A stretch of 64,000 nucleotides of DNA. Origin: Cutaneotrichosporon cavernicola. Its lineage: Eukaryota; Basidiomycota; Tremellomycetes; Trichosporonales; Trichosporonaceae. A program made the position numbers and the translations under genes. Location of the stretch: contig NC_083393.1 of the NCBI RefSeq assembly GCF_030864355.1, forward strand, positions 3,100,001 through 3,164,000, written 5' to 3'. Every line of letters begins with the position of its first letter. Position 1 is the stretch's first letter. Below, in pieces: positions 41,829 to 54,003 of this stretch. The notes under the pieces were generated by a model. It did no database searches. It saw only the letters and a program-made list of their open reading frames with translations, and had not been told where the DNA came from.

Positions 41829-42458
41829 CTACCCTACGTACCCGCTAAACGTCTCCTCCTCCTGCAATATGCGGCGGCCAGCCCAAGCCGGACCCAGCAC
41901 GGCAATAGGGTGCTCCTTCTCCTGGGGCATTTCGTACCGCCACTCGGTAGCGGCGATGTAGTGGTAAAGCACGTCCTTGAACTCGTCGATGCACAGTGGC
42001 GTGTCTGGTGTCAGTCCCTCTCTCCTCCTCCTCCTTTTCCACTTACCATCGCTGCCCAAATTAGGGCCCCAGCGCAGCGCGCGTGCCTCCTCTTCTCCAA
42101 TCTCCATGACGCCCGCGAGCTCGTCGAGCCGCTGCGCAAAGCCAGTTGGATCATTATCGGGATCAAACACGGCACTACTCCCCTCCGAATAACTCTCCTG
42201 CTCGTCATAGTACTCGTCGCCGTCTCCATGACCATCGTCGTCATCGTACTCGCGTCCCTCGGCCCGCACCTGCTGCCGGTACGCCTCGACTTGAGCCCGA
42301 CTATCGGGAGTCAGGCCTACGTCCGAATCATCGTGTTGGGGGCGAGTGTGGAAGAACGACTCGTCCCCCGACATGTCCGATTCATCAGTCGGAGGGTGGG
42401 AGAGGTATAACTGCCCAGAGTTGCCGCGGGGATTGAAGAATGAGTCGTCGGCGCTCAT
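41829..42458 (-). CDS. Acidic orphan protein with repeated DxSFF motif (195 aa)
   Basis: Exons 42458-42047 and 42004-41829. The 42-nt intron (donor GTAAGT, acceptor CTGACACCAG) is a multiple of three without a stop, so an unspliced reading adds 14 residues. The N-terminus MSADDSFFNPR is echoed at residues 29-39 by MSGDESFFHTR. An acidic, Tyr-containing middle (DDDDGHGDGDEYYDEQE) leads to a more conserved-looking C-terminus (IDEFKDVLYHYIAATEWRYE, then EEETFSGYVG). No family recognised; soluble. Confidence 0.65.
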   Translation of the reverse strand: MSADDSFFNPRGNSGQLYLSHPPTDESDMSGDESFFHTRPQHDDSDVGLTPDSRAQVEAYRQQVRAEGREYDDDDGHGDGDEYYDEQESYSEGSSAVFDPDNDPTGFAQRLDELAGVMEIGEEEARALRWGPNLGSDGKWKRRRRREGLTPDTPLCIDEFKDVLYHYIAATEWRYEMPQEKEHPIAVLGPAWAGRRILQEEETFSGYVG

Positions 42459-43283
42459 GATGGGTTGGAGGTTGGTTTGTGGATTTGTTGATGTAGAGTT
42501 GAATCCAAAGGTGGAGGGGTGTTGTTGATTTGGGAATTACTTAAAGAAGTAAGTGGTGACGCATATAGAGTGGCGTCATGGAGGTGGGCGCGACAAGTTG
42601 AAGCGATCGGGCCATTACCTTTTACCCTCCCATTTTACCCTTTATCCTAATGACATGCTCTAACCATTCGGCTCGAAATACTAGGATGCTCGGAGTAACT
42701 AGGGAGATGAGACTCAGTACTGGGTGGGGGTGGGGGGCATGCTCTGAGTGAGCATTGACCCTTCCCCCACTTTATAGTCATCGCTACTAGGTAGGACTGT
42801 ACTGTACGGTACGTACATCCACATCCACTTACTACGGCTTGTTATCCATCGTCATCATCATCATTCACACTCTTCCTCACTTTTTCTTATCTTTCAGACA
42901 ATGATCACTCGGATAGCCCTCTAGAAGGGATCATCATCACATCAAGCTATCATAGTAATCATCAATCAACTCTGTCAACTCTGTCAACCTACAATCGCCC
43001 ATCTCACTCCCAACACACCTCAAACCCTCAAGCACGTTCCACAATCCACCCACTACCCTACACCTACACTTTACACCGTGCCCAACCCCATCTCCTCAGT
43101 CTATCATCAGTCTTCCCTTGACGCGCAGTGCTTCCTCGCCGTCGACCAAGTCTCCACTCCCGCCGTCACCTGTCTCACACTCTCAACAACACACCAAACC
43201 TTCCCGACTCACTTTCCGACGCGTCTCCCCGCGTTGTAAAGGACAACACCAACCGACACACCCACAACACCTAACCTGTCACA
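42459..43283. promoter_or_regulatory. Divergent promoter region of MAF1 and the acidic orphan
   Basis: 825 nt, AT-richer than its neighbours, with TCATCATC runs and a CAACACAC-rich leader. CTAACCTGTCACA immediately precedes the MAF1 ATG. No gene seen. Confidence 0.5.
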
Positions 43284-45074
43284 ATGAAGTACCTGGACTA
43301 TCCTGTCCTCACCCAACTCTCCCATGTGCTGTCCTCCAACCCCACCCCTGAGGCGCGCACCAACGCCCGAGTCGAGACGTACTCTATCAAACAGATCAAG
43401 GGCGATCGCAAGATGTTCAGGGAGATGGAGGAACAATATGTCAGCGGACAGGAAGACATGGACGAGTGAGCCAATCTTATTTGTGCACCGCCACTGACCC
43501 CAAAGGATGAGCTTCTCACCAGAGATGAAGCAAGCCGGTCTCTCGTCGTGCTTCGGACGCTTAGACGTCAAGGAGTCGCGGTGAGTGCTTATCCCGCCAC
43601 CGTACTTGGCTTACAGCCAGCAAGGTCCACTTCTTGCTTGTCAACACGCTCAACTCGGCGTTCTCCGGGTATGACTTCTCGGCGCTTCGCCCAGACCACT
43701 TTACCCGCGAGATTAGCGCAGCACAGGTGCTGTCTCACCTGAGCACAAACCTTTTGGCCATTGACGGCCTTGATCTCTCTCCGTGAGTGCTATCGAGCGG
43801 AGCCCCCGTGAACCGACCCTGACGCATATCTCTTGCACGGCTCGGACCACATGTACCCCTGCATCCCTCACACACTGCTTTTGTCACCAAGTCTGGCTAT
43901 CACGTTGCCAAACCCCTCTGGATCGCCCCCGAGCTACTCGCCTTCTCTGGGCTCGTCGCCCAAAGGAACCGACGTTGGCAACCCCAGTCTCTACCGCATC
44001 CTCAACGAAGTTGTCCCACTCAACGAATGCGAAGTTTACTCTTGGTTCCCGGAGCCCGAGTATGACCCGCACGTCGAGCCTGAGGAGAATGAAGAGGCCA
44101 GCGAGTACGATGAGGAAGACAGCGAGGAGTTCCTTTCACTCGACGACGATCCGATGGACATTGACGACGGGCCCATCAGCTGGGGCCAGGCTGGCATGGA
44201 GCTCGAGCTTGACGACGTCCCTGAGACGTCGGCGCTGCCGAACCAGACGCGGTCAGTCCGCTCCATGTCACTTAGCAGTGCAATCGACTTCAGCGACCTT
44301 GCCATGTTCAGCCCCACCCTGGGCGCAATATCGGACAGCGGTCACGGACGGAAAGTCGGAGGGCTCCTGTGGAGCGCCAACTACTTCTTCTACAGCAAGT
44401 GAGTACATATCTTGCAAAGCGGCGCTGATAGCAGGCGCCAGAAGCGTGTGCTTCTTATCACGGCGTGGTGTCGCAAACGCCCGTCGCATGATGATGCCCA
44501 GCCCACGGACCAGTTCGAGTCGGGGAGCCTGCCGTTACCGATCTCATCGTCCTTCACGTCACCATCCACAACCTTCCAGTCCCTTGCCTCGCAGTCGGCG
44601 AAGAGCCGCCCGCCTCGGGTCAGTCACCACAACCTGAGTAACGCTCGACCCAACCATCGGCGGTCCAAGCTCGCGTCCAAGCTTGCCACTGGACGCACCC
44701 TGGCGGCGCAGACGATACCGATAAGATCGTCCGTGACAGCCCAAGACCCCGTAACACCCGTGCGCTTTGCGAGCTCGGCTCCTGCACCGACGATGCCGCC
44801 TATCGCGAGCCCGAGCTTCAGAGTCAACACGGGTATCAAGCCGCGCCAGACGAGCGCGCGGCTGATGATCAACGCCAACGCCAAGGCGGCTGCTGCCAGC
44901 AAGGCCGAACCTACTACAGCCCAGATGAGCGGGAGTGTCGAAGGCGAGAGCTCGCGTGTGCGCAAAGAGCGCAGCGGGAGCCTCACGCCGGGGCCAGGAC
45001 TGGGGCTTGTGGATGCTCTGACAAGTAGCGGCGTCGGCAGCGACGTCGCCAAGGGCAAGCGTGTCAAGGTGTAG
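43284..45074 (+). CDS. MAF1: MAF1, repressor of RNA polymerase III
   Basis: Exons 43284-43465, 43506-43580, 43621-43782, 43892-44398, 44435-45074; 521 aa. Box A is MKYLDYPVLTQLSHVLSSN with the RVETYSIKQIKGDRKMF segment. The next conserved part is KVHFLLVNTLNSAFSGYDFS. Boxes B/C are LNECEVYSWFPEPEYDP and LLWSANYFFYSKRQKRVLL. An acidic loop sits between B and C, and the tail after box C is about 200 aa of Ser/Pro/Lys-rich disorder, giving a protein longer than human (256 aa) or budding-yeast (395 aa) MAF1. Under stress MAF1 binds Pol III and stops tRNA and 5S synthesis, controlled by TORC1/PKA phosphorylation. Introns 1 and 3 end in AAG. Confidence 0.94.
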
Positions 45075-45509
45075 GGGGCTCTGGTTGTGCGCTGTGCGTG
45101 ATTCCGTGTGTGTAAGATAATAGCATGCAATGACCAGTTTCCTATAGGTGGGGAAGTGTGAAGAGAGAGTTCAGTCGAGTTCAGTCGGCAGAGTGGGCAG
45201 CGGGCGGGATGGGTGCAATGAAGACTGTGAGAGAGCGTTGAGGAACGGTTATATGTAGCACGGCGATGAGCTGAACGCTAGAGATTGGTTGATGAATGAG
45301 ACTTAGACATTATTCTCACTCAACATGGGTCCAGCTGGCATTGCATGAGACAGGGCATAAGACAGGCTGATAGTGGGATGACTTTGCGTCGGCTTCCTCC
45401 ACCGCCACCGCTGAGCCGATGACGGAAGATGTCCGGCCGAACTGTTTCAAGCTCCGCCCAACCCACCGCCACCAGCTACAAAGCTACCACCCGACTTCTG
45501 CTTGTCACC
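45075..45509. other. Intergenic, nothing recognised
   Basis: Between MAF1 and CMC4. An ATG at 45429 is in frame with CMC4 and could extend it by 27 residues, but the family start favours 45510. Confidence 0.5.
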
Positions 45510-45783
45510 ATGAGCACGCAAGCCTGTCAGGCTGAGGGTACCTCGATAGAAGCAGCACAGACCGCTAACGCTAGCTTGCGCCATCCAGGCCTGCCTCGAC
45601 CGGAACGGGTACAACGAGGCCAAGTGCCAGTCAGCCGTTCGCAAGCTATACGAGTGCTGCGCGGACATGTACGCGCGCGCCGATGCGGCCGGCAAGAGTG
45701 CCGAAGAGGCCAAGAGTCCAAGCTGCCCTTTCCCGGCCATCGTGCAGCGCAAGCTCAAGCAATTTGAAAGGGAGGGCGTTTAG
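45510..45783 (+). CDS. CMC4: CMC4, twin Cx9C mitochondrial intermembrane-space protein
   Basis: Two exons, 45510-45537 and 45575-45783; 78 aa, as usual for Cmc4. Cysteine pattern MSTQACQAEACAIQAC, then NEAKCQSAVRKLYECC (C-x9-C), then a later SCPFP. The intron (GTACCT...GCTAACGCTAG) is 37 nt. Such small CHCH-type proteins are imported and oxidised by Mia40; Cmc4 is linked to respiratory-chain biogenesis. Ends 115 nt from the convergent TIM23 stop. Confidence 0.9.
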
Positions 45784-45898
45784 GTGTTTTGTGATGGCAA
45801 GTGGAGGTCGGCAAATTGGCCCGATGCCAACGCCGACCAAGCGTCAAGCGTCCACAAGACAAGACAAGGAGAGTAGAGTGGCATGCAGTATACAATGT

Positions 45899-46764
45899 CT
45901 AGACAAACGTCTTGAACGCCTCCCACGCGCCCATCGCGCCGGTTCCCATCACCGCGCCGACCATCATAGGACGGAGACCGGCTGGTCAGTTAGCTTGTGT
46001 TCGGCGCTGTTCTTCATCCTTCCCCATTCCTCCTTCACTGCTACTCACAAGTGCACTTGTACACAGCGCCCGTAATCGCGCCCGCAGCCATCGAGTTCAT
46101 GGGGTCGTGCTTCTCGCGCACGGCGTCAATCGCAGAGTTGGTCAGGTTGTAGTAGATTGCGAGCACGCCAAGCGAGTTGCCCGTAAACGTGCCTCGCCGC
46201 GTGCACGAGTTAAGGACCGAGTTGAGACGCAGACGCATGGATGGGTTAGCGCCCAGTGGCCGGGACAGGCCCTCGGTAAGACCCCAAGCACCACCGATAG
46301 CGAGGCCTAGCGTCAGAGAAAAGAAAAAAGAGGCCAAAAAAAAAAAAAAAGTTGCTTGGTCGCTGTTAGAGCTACGACTTACCAGAGAGGTAGGTGGTGC
46401 CGGTGCCGACACACAGGTCGTCGGTCCATCCGCGCGAGGGGAGCACGGATCCAGCTCCCTCCATCTCAGTGAGCTTGTCCTCGTCGAGGGCAAGGAAGTC
46501 GAGGTTGTCGTTCAGCTCGGCCATGGGGTGGAGCTTTGCGACGTCGAACTGGTTCCCCAGCATGCCGGCGGCGCTGGGTGCTGCCACTGGTGCGGGGGTG
46601 CTGAGGTCGGCATCGGAGGGGGCGGGGGCGGGGGAGGAAGGGGGAACGGCGGAACGGAACTCGGTCTGGTTGAGGATGTTGGCGGCCGCGGAGAACTCGT
46701 CGTTCTGCGCGGGCGCCGGCGTGGGTGGAGTGGCGGTGCCAAAGAGGTTGCCGAGGAAGGACAT
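45899..46764 (-). CDS. TIM23: TIM23, presequence translocase channel subunit
   Basis: Exons 46764-46383, 46306-46049, 45981-45899; 240 aa. The N-terminal intermembrane-space half is Pro/Ala-rich (MSFLGNLFGTATPPTPAPAQ) and ends with PSRGWTDDLCVGTGTTYLSG. The C-terminal half has the four Tim17/22/23 helices: LAIGGAWGLTEGL, FTGNSLGVLAIYYNLTNSAI, NSMAAGAITGAVYK, MMVGAVMGTGAMGAWEAF. It forms the TIM23 pathway with Tim17 and Tim50. Intron 1 contains an unusual 15-base T-run (A-run on plus, about 46336-46350). Confidence 0.95.
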
Positions 46765-47104
46765 TTTGGTGTGGAGATGGAAAGAGTGGTTGAGAAGATG
46801 AGGTGGTGAGCGAGGAGGGTTTCAACTTTCTGACTTTGCAGGCAACGGTAACCGCCACCCAACCATTCGATCCGCCCAGTCATCCCCCATCGGGATCCCA
46901 CCCTACACCCGCCTCCACTCCACCCCCAGTATTTTCCATTTTCACAAATACATACACCCCTCTTTGGCCGCCTAATTATCTCATGCCACGTGGAATTACC
47001 CCCGCGGCATTCCTCCACCAGCCATGTTTTGAGATTGTCAGTTTTGGATGGCCTCCACTACTGTGATCAGACTTTGCCTCACCAACAATTATCATCTACT
47101 CATC
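46765..47104. promoter_or_regulatory. Bidirectional promoter TIM23/MTR4
   Basis: 340 nt between the divergent start codons of TIM23 and MTR4. The sequence is C-rich toward TIM23, with CACCAACAATTATC just before MTR4. Confidence 0.6.
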
Positions 47105-50100
47105 ATGGCCGGAACACCAGGGCCAAGCAAAAAACAACGCAAGCGCGGCGCAGACTCCAAGCCATCCAAATCTAAGCCTGCAAAGCAGCCGCGCTTAGAC
47201 GCAGACGACGACCCGAGCGATGTCGACATGCCAACCGGTCCACCTAGTCGCGATCCTATGCGCGCGCTCGATGAGGCCGAGCACGCCGGAGAAGGCGTCC
47301 ATGACGGTCCGGTCATCGAGGCCGATGGAATAGTGCCTGGCGTTGCGCCGGTCCGCGCAGACGAGTTCAGCACCGAGGCCGAGCGCGAGGTCGCTGGAGG
47401 CGCTGGGCTCGCAGGCGACGAGGCGGACATGAAGATCGTCCACTCTGTGCGCCACCAGGTTGCACTTCCCCCAGGATACCCCTACGTTCCCATTTCGGAT
47501 CACAAGCGCTTCGATCCTCCCGCAAAAACATACCCGTTCGAGCTTGACCCTTTCCAGTACGTTGCGACGAGCTGTATCGAGCGCTCGGAAAGTGTGCTCG
47601 TTTCCGCACATACTTCGGCTGGAAAGACAGTAGTCGCAGAGTTCGCAATCGCCACATGCTTGAAAGAAGGAAAGCGTATCGTTTACACGTCACCTATCAA
47701 GGCGCTGTCGAACCAAAAGTTCCGCGAGTTCCAGGAGGAGTTTGGGGAGGAGAACATTGGGTTGATGACTGGTGAGCTGTCTATCTCTCATGTAAGCTAA
47801 CAAAACAGGCGATGTGACAATCAATCCCTCAGCGTCGTGCCTTGTCATGACTACGGAGATTCTGCGCTCGATGCTGTACCGTGGCTCAGAGGTTGTGCGC
47901 GAGCTCGCGTGGGTCGTATTCGACGAGGTGCACTACATGCGCGACAAGGACCGCGGCGTTGTGTGGGAGGAGACGCTGATCCTGCTCTCGCACACTGTGC
48001 GCTGCGTGTTTCTCTCCGCAACCATCCCTAACTCGATGGAGTTTGCCGAGTGGTGGTGCCAGACACACGAGCAGCCATGTCACATTGTGTACACCGACTT
48101 CCGACCGACGCCGCTGCAGCACTACCTGTTCCCTACGGGAAGTGAGGGCATCTATCTCGTTGTGGACGAAAAGTCCAACTTCCGCGAGGACAACTTCCAG
48201 AAGGCGATGGCGGCGCTGGCAGCCAACAAGGGCGAGGACAGCGCGGACCCGAATGCCGGCGCAGGGCGCAAGGGGAACAAGACGCGCAAGGGCGCGATGA
48301 AGGGCGGCACGAGCGACATCTACAAGATTGTCAAACTGGTCATGAACAAAAACCTCAACCCAGTGATCGTGTTCGCGTTCAGCAAGCGCGAGTGCGAGGC
48401 CCACGCCATGCAGATGAGCAAGATCGACATGAATACCGAGGACGAGGCCAAGACGGTCGAGCAGGTGTTTGAGAACGCCATTGCCGTGTTGAGCGACGAC
48501 GACAAGAAGCTTCCCCAGATCGAACACCTCCTCCCGTTGCTCAAGCGCGGTATTGGAATCCACCACGGCGGCCTCCTCCCGATCATGAAGGAGGTCATCG
48601 AGATTCTCTTCCAGGAGGGCTTACTCAAGTGTCTCTTCGCCACTGAGACGTTCTCTATCGGTCTCAACATGCCTGCCAAGACTGTAAGCTAAACATGTCA
48701 ATCACTCCAGCTAACTCCAGGTCGTCTTCACGGACGTGCAAAAGTTCGACGGCAAGAACTTCCGCAACCTCTCTGGCGGCGAGTACATTCAGATGTCGGG
48801 GCGTGCCGGTCGTCGTGGTCTGGACACGCGCGGTATCGTCATCATGATGGTCAACGAAAAGCTCGAGCCGGAGGCTGCCAAGGGCATGGTCAAGGGACAG
48901 GCGGACCGCCTCGACTCGGCCTTCTCTTTGGGGTACAACATGGTGCTGAACCTAATGCGCGTTGAAGGCATCAGCCCCGAGTACATGCTCGAGCGATCGT
49001 TCCACCAGTTCCAGAACTCGCTAAGCATTCCTGCTCTCGAGGCACAGCTGGCGGCAGCGGAGAAGGAGCGCGACGCGATCACCGTCGACCGCGAAGATGA
49101 TGTGGAGGAATATTATGAACTCCGCGAGAGCCTCAAAATGTTTGAGGGCGACTTCAAGGCGGTCATCAACCACCCCGACTACGCGCTGCCATTTATGCAG
49201 CCGGGTCGGCTGGTGGAGATCAAGGACGGCGACCGAGACTTTGGCTGGTGTGTGGTGGTGGCATACCACAAGCTCGAGAACAGCAAGCGCGGACGGCCAG
49301 TTGTCGGGCCCAACGATCCCCCACAGAAGCACTACGTGCTCGACGTGCTGTGTCGCGTCGAACCTGGCACCGAGATTGGCAAGCCCAACTCGGACACGGC
49401 GCGCGCCGCGCGCCCCGATGCTCGCGGCGACGTTGCGATCATTGCAGTGACACTGGACGCTGTGCAGAGCATCGCACACATCCGACTCAAGATGCCGACC
49501 GACCTCCGCCAGCGCCAGCAGAAGGAGCAGGCGTACAAGCTCGTCGACGAGGTCAAGCGTCGTTTCAAGGGCGCGATCACTCTGCTTGACCCGGTCGCTA
49601 ACCAGGGTATCAAGGATGAGGGCTTCCGCAAGCTCGTGCGCAAGATCAAGGTACTCGAGGACCGCGTCGCCTCGTTGCCCATCGCCAATGACCCCGCCCT
49701 CCCCGCCCTCTTCGACACATATGACCGCAAGGCCACCCTCAACACCAAGGTGCGCGAGCTCAAGAAACGCATCGGGAGCGTGCAAGATGTCCTGCAGCTC
49801 GAAGAACTCAAGGCGCGCAAACGTGTCTTGCGCCGGCTGGGCTTTGTTGACGGCGAAGTCGCGACTGTCAAGGGCCGTGTGGCATGCGAGCTTAGCACGG
49901 GCGACGAGCTGCTCCTCACCGAACTCATGTTTGGAGGCACATTCAACGACCTTGCGCCCGAAGCGCTGACGGCCTTGTTGAGCTGTTTTGTGTTTGACGA
50001 AAAGGTGAGCGAAAAAGAAACAAGGGCAAGGAAAAAACTAACCCCAGTCCGAAGCAAAGACTCAGCTCAATGCCGAGATCGCAGCTCCTCTGCGGACGTT

Positions 50101-50431
50101 GCAAGAAACGGCACGGCGGATCGCCCAGGTCTCGGTAGAGAGCAAACTCCCCCTCGTCGAGGACGAGTACGTCCAGAGCTTCAAGGTCGAGATGGCGCCG
50201 CTCGTGTATGCGTGGTGCAAGGGTTCGCCGTTTTCCGAGATTGTCAAGATGACGGATATTTTCGAAGGGTCCATCATCCGCTCGTTACGCCGTTTGCTCG
50301 AGTTGCTGCGCCAGCTCGTGAACGCCGCAAACGTTATTGGGAATGCCGACCTCGAGGCAAAGTTCACAAAGTGCATCGAGATTACAGAGCGCACAAACTC
50401 GGTCGTATTCAACCCCTCGCTGTACCTCTAA
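47105..50431 (+). CDS. MTR4: MTR4, DExH RNA helicase of the nuclear exosome
   Basis: Exons 47105-47771, 47809-48683, 48721-50004, 50048-50431; 1069 aa, matching yeast Mtr4 (1073). Basic/acidic N-tail, then helicase motifs [17 protein letters not shown] (I), [12 protein letters not shown] (Ia), DEVHYMRD (II), FLSATIPN (III), HHGGLLP (IV-V region) and [12 protein letters not shown] (VI). The arch domain with its KOW-like part follows (about 600-850: [17 protein letters not shown]), then the C-terminal DSHCT bundle ending in NPSLYL. It unwinds RNA for the exosome and TRAMP complex in nuclear surveillance and rRNA processing. Start at [10 protein letters not shown]; an in-frame GTG further up is ignored. 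Confidence 0.96.
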
Positions 50432-50599
50432 GCTCTAGATTCTGTACTCGTAGTAGACATGCATCATAAAGGAAAACAGCCGGGTATATGTAGACGTTGA
50501 ACTGAACGGCCATGTGAGAGACGTGCCGTGCCACACAGCGCCCTCACCTCACGCCCCTTGACTATTCAACCATCCATATCATAACAGTACATCTAGCTC

Positions 50600-53524
50600 C
50601 TATGTCTTGAGCGTCTTTTGCAACAGCGTAATGCGGTCGCCGAGGGACAGAGCAATACCCTGTGTCTTTGAACGGATACGCACGTGGCCCTGGATAGCTC
50701 CGTCCTCGGTCTTCTCGATCGAGAGGTTGGCCAGCGCGTCCTCACCAAACAGCGAGCGCGCACACATGTTGGCGCTAAGGAAGTCGCAGTCTCCCGAGAG
50801 CGACGCGTCGGGCGTCAGACACGCCATGTTGGTGCTCTTCATAATGTGGTCGAGGTAGGCGCGCAGGTCTGAGATCTGCGTGTTGACATTGACCTTGTTC
50901 TCCCACTCGAACTCGGTCCACATGCTCCGGAACTGGGCCTCGTTGCAGTACGCAGGCTTGATGTAGTCCATAATGTCGACGTGCACATCGTTGAGGACAA
51001 TGTTGACGCTCGCGTCAGAAGCGCCCTGCTTGTCGTAGACAATGTTGCCAAAGATGACACCAGTCTCGGTCGACGACACCTTGATCGTCGCCTTGATGTT
51101 GTGGAAACCGTGCGGGCCGAGAGTGTATGGTGCTGGACGCTCGACAAGCTTCAGGTCGCCAAGGGTCGCAAACTCGATCGTGAGGTTCTGCATCGTCTCG
51201 TTGGTCTGGTTGACAATGAGGACGTCTGGTGTCAGTTATGCAGCAAACAGCCAACTCACCGAGCATGATGTCAAACTGCTGAATGTTGACAACCGCCTCG
51301 GCGTACACTGGGTCCGAGAAGCCTGTGAGCTGCACTATCCGAGCGAGCTTGGACACAAAGTCGTCCTTGACCTCGGCAGCACCGGTCGCGCGCACGACGT
51401 CGGCCTCAAAGTCATCTTCGTCCGAGTTGCGCTTCGTCACGAGCTGCGAGAACTGGATCAGGTCGTCGGCCTGCACCTGCGCCTTCTTCGACTCTAGCGC
51501 CTTCTTGGCCTTGGCCTTCTTCTCCTCGGCCGCCAGCATCTTGGCGTACGCAGCCTGTGTGTCGGACAGGAAGATCTCGTGGACCGCCTTCGAGTTCTGC
51601 AGCTCTGCCAATGACTCGATGCAGTTCATGATGCGCTCCTGCGAGTCCTCGTCGATGGGCGCCGTCACAAACTTGGACTGGCCGACGCGGATGATCGAGG
51701 TCATGATGAGGATGGCCTCGGCGCGCAGTGTGTTGAGGGTCTGAGCGTCCGATTTGAGCTCGGAGAAGCGCAGCACGAGCTTGGTGAGGGTCGAGGCGAG
51801 AACGGTGGCGGTGAAGAAGTCGCCGCCCAGGATGAGGGCGCGGAGTGGTGGCTTGGCCGCCGCGCGAACCTGCTCCAGGCGCGCTGCCGCCGCGGTCGAC
51901 GTGTACACCGTCTCAGTCGCGTATGTGCCGTCAGCCAGCACACGAGTGGTTGTGATCGCCTTTGGTGCCTCCTCCTTCTCTGGGACGCCCGCCGCCTCGT
52001 CAGCCGCCTCAGCCTCGTCCAGTAGCCGCTGCTCGGACGCGAGGATAGGGATCTCCCCAATCACCTTGCGCAGCTCGAATAATGCGCGCTTGATGTCCGC
52101 CGCGCCGTTGCAGTACTCGCCGACAATCCACATCGCGCCCCTGAACACCTTGCCCGACTTGATCTCCGCAAAGGTCTGGATGAGCTTCTCGGTGATGGTG
52201 GGGCGCAGGTCTGGGAACTTCTCAACGACCTCGCGCACAAACGAGATGACATCGACGGCGGACGGGTTGTTCGAGTCGCCGAGGAAGTCCATGAGGACAT
52301 ACACGACGTTGGCGGCGACTTCGGAGAACCTGATGGCGCACGAGTGGATGCTCTGGATGAGCAGCTGGCGGTACTCGAGGTTCTTGTCAAAGTCACCGTC
52401 GAGCGTCGACTGGAGCTGCTTCTTGAGGAAGAGCACAACGTCCTCAACGTTGCGGCTCGAAACCATCTGGAGCGCAATGCCGACCGCTTTCCGCTTGACC
52501 TCCATGTCGGGGCTGTTAAGCACCTTGAGAATGTCCATGACCATGCTGTCGAGGACATGCTCATGCTTGGAGCGGAGCGCGTCAAAGCGGTCAAGCACAA
52601 TGAGCTTGACGTTGTTGTCCGCCTCCTTGACGATGAGCTCGGCGAACGCGGCAGCCGCGGCCTTGATAGCTGCGGGGTTCTGGGTTAGGGTCGTGAGGCT
52701 CGTCGCAGCCTCATACTTGACGGTGTGGCTGGGGGAGTTGAGGAGCTCAAAGATCGCGCGGATCCAGCGCGCGCGGTGTCCGCCCTCCTGACGCGCCTCC
52801 TTGCGGATGAGCTCGATGACGGCCATCTGCATGAGCTCGTCCATGCCGGCAATCTGGTCGGCCATTGAGAGGAGGTATCGCACGGCTGTGGGCTGCGAAA
52901 TGTGGCACAGCGCAACGAACGCGTTACGCTTGCACGTCGCGTCTGACTCGGCGACAAGGAAGGTTTCGAGCAACTCGGGCGCGTCGGGGATCAAGTGCTC
53001 GTGGTCCTGGTAGATGGTGTAGACGGTGAAGACGGCATTCTTGCGCACAAACGAGTGACGGTGTTCCAAGCACGAGCGGACGGTGGGGATGAGGGGCTCG
53101 AGGAGCTCGTGCTCGCGGATCTTCTGTAGGAAGCGCAGCGTCGCACCACGAATGTACTCGTTGGGGTGCTGGAGGTCGTTACGGAGGGCGTTGCACACCA
53201 GGATCATCTCCTGCTTGAGCTTGCCGTTCTCATCGGTCTTGGGGCAGATCTCCCAGTAGAAGTGGAGCAGCTTCTTGAGCTGCTTGTTACGCGACGGCAT
53301 GACATATTGGATGATTGGCATGAGTAGCGTGGGCTGGAGTCAGCGAGGCCTGCAGCGCAACGTACATGGCTCTGACCGTTGAGCGTTCCAACGATGATAC
53401 GGCGCATAGTCTCGAGCTTGACCTCGTCCGAGCCCTTCTGGAGGGCGTTCCGGAGGTCCTGGGACGAGGGGGTGTCGAGGAGGTCATCATGGATGATGGT
53501 GTAGCACGTCGCCGAAGCGTCCAT
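50600..53524 (-). CDS. SEC26: Coatomer subunit beta (beta-COP)
   Basis: Exons 53524-53366, 53333-51260, 51225-50600; 952 aa. N-terminal adaptin-like solenoid starts [40 protein letters not shown] and [19 protein letters not shown] are typical. The appendage region near the end includes [20 protein letters not shown] across the last intron and the platform domain with HKIMKSTN-type segments. Beta-COP is in the COPI F-subcomplex with delta-COP (also in this window), gamma and zeta, and binds Arf1. Introns are 32 and 34 nt. Ends 168 nt from the convergent MTR4 stop. Confidence 0.96.
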
Positions 53525-54003
53525 GGCGGGCAACTGGCGGTGTCCGCGGGACGGGTCGGGAGGGGAAAGGTGAGGGGTGGTGGTTAAAGGAGTTGGGCGC
53601 TATCGAGTGCGCACGGTGTGGTCGTCGGCGTCGAGGAGATGTGGAACGGTGTTGTCGATGGCCAGCAATAGTGGTAGGGGGGGGTGACGCGCCACGCTGG
53701 AGATGGCAGTGGACATGCGACCTCCACCTGGCAGACCTGGCAGGGGGTGCCACGTTGAAACGCCGAAAGTTCCGAGCCACGCGACGGTCAAGCTGACCGA
53801 ATGGTGCCGATTCAGACTCCCACCCCTCCAAGGCCGCTCTGCTCCCGTCGGTCAAGGGACGGTTGTTCAACGAGGCAAGGAGGGTTCCGGAGTGAGGTGC
53901 TCAACCTTGGACTTGAAGCTCGGCATTGCCATTAACATCCTCCTCACGGCCACCTCCGTCCACCTCCTCCCCGTTCCCCGTCCCCCGTTCCCTTCCCCTA
54001 AAA
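53525..54003. promoter_or_regulatory. Divergent promoter region SEC26/ATP21
   Basis: 479 nt between the two divergent start codons. Contains CCTCC-rich tracts near the ATP21 start. No gene seen. Confidence 0.5.

Noticed and set aside
46336..46350. A15 run as a retrotransposed poly(A) tail
   Set aside because: It lies inside a TIM23 intron as a T-run on the coding strand; no target-site duplication or inserted gene.
46177..46809. 210-codon frame antisense to TIM23
   Set aside because: Crosses a TIM23 exon-intron boundary and reads the A-run as poly-Lys and G-rich sequence as poly-Gly; TIM23 is clear on the other strand.
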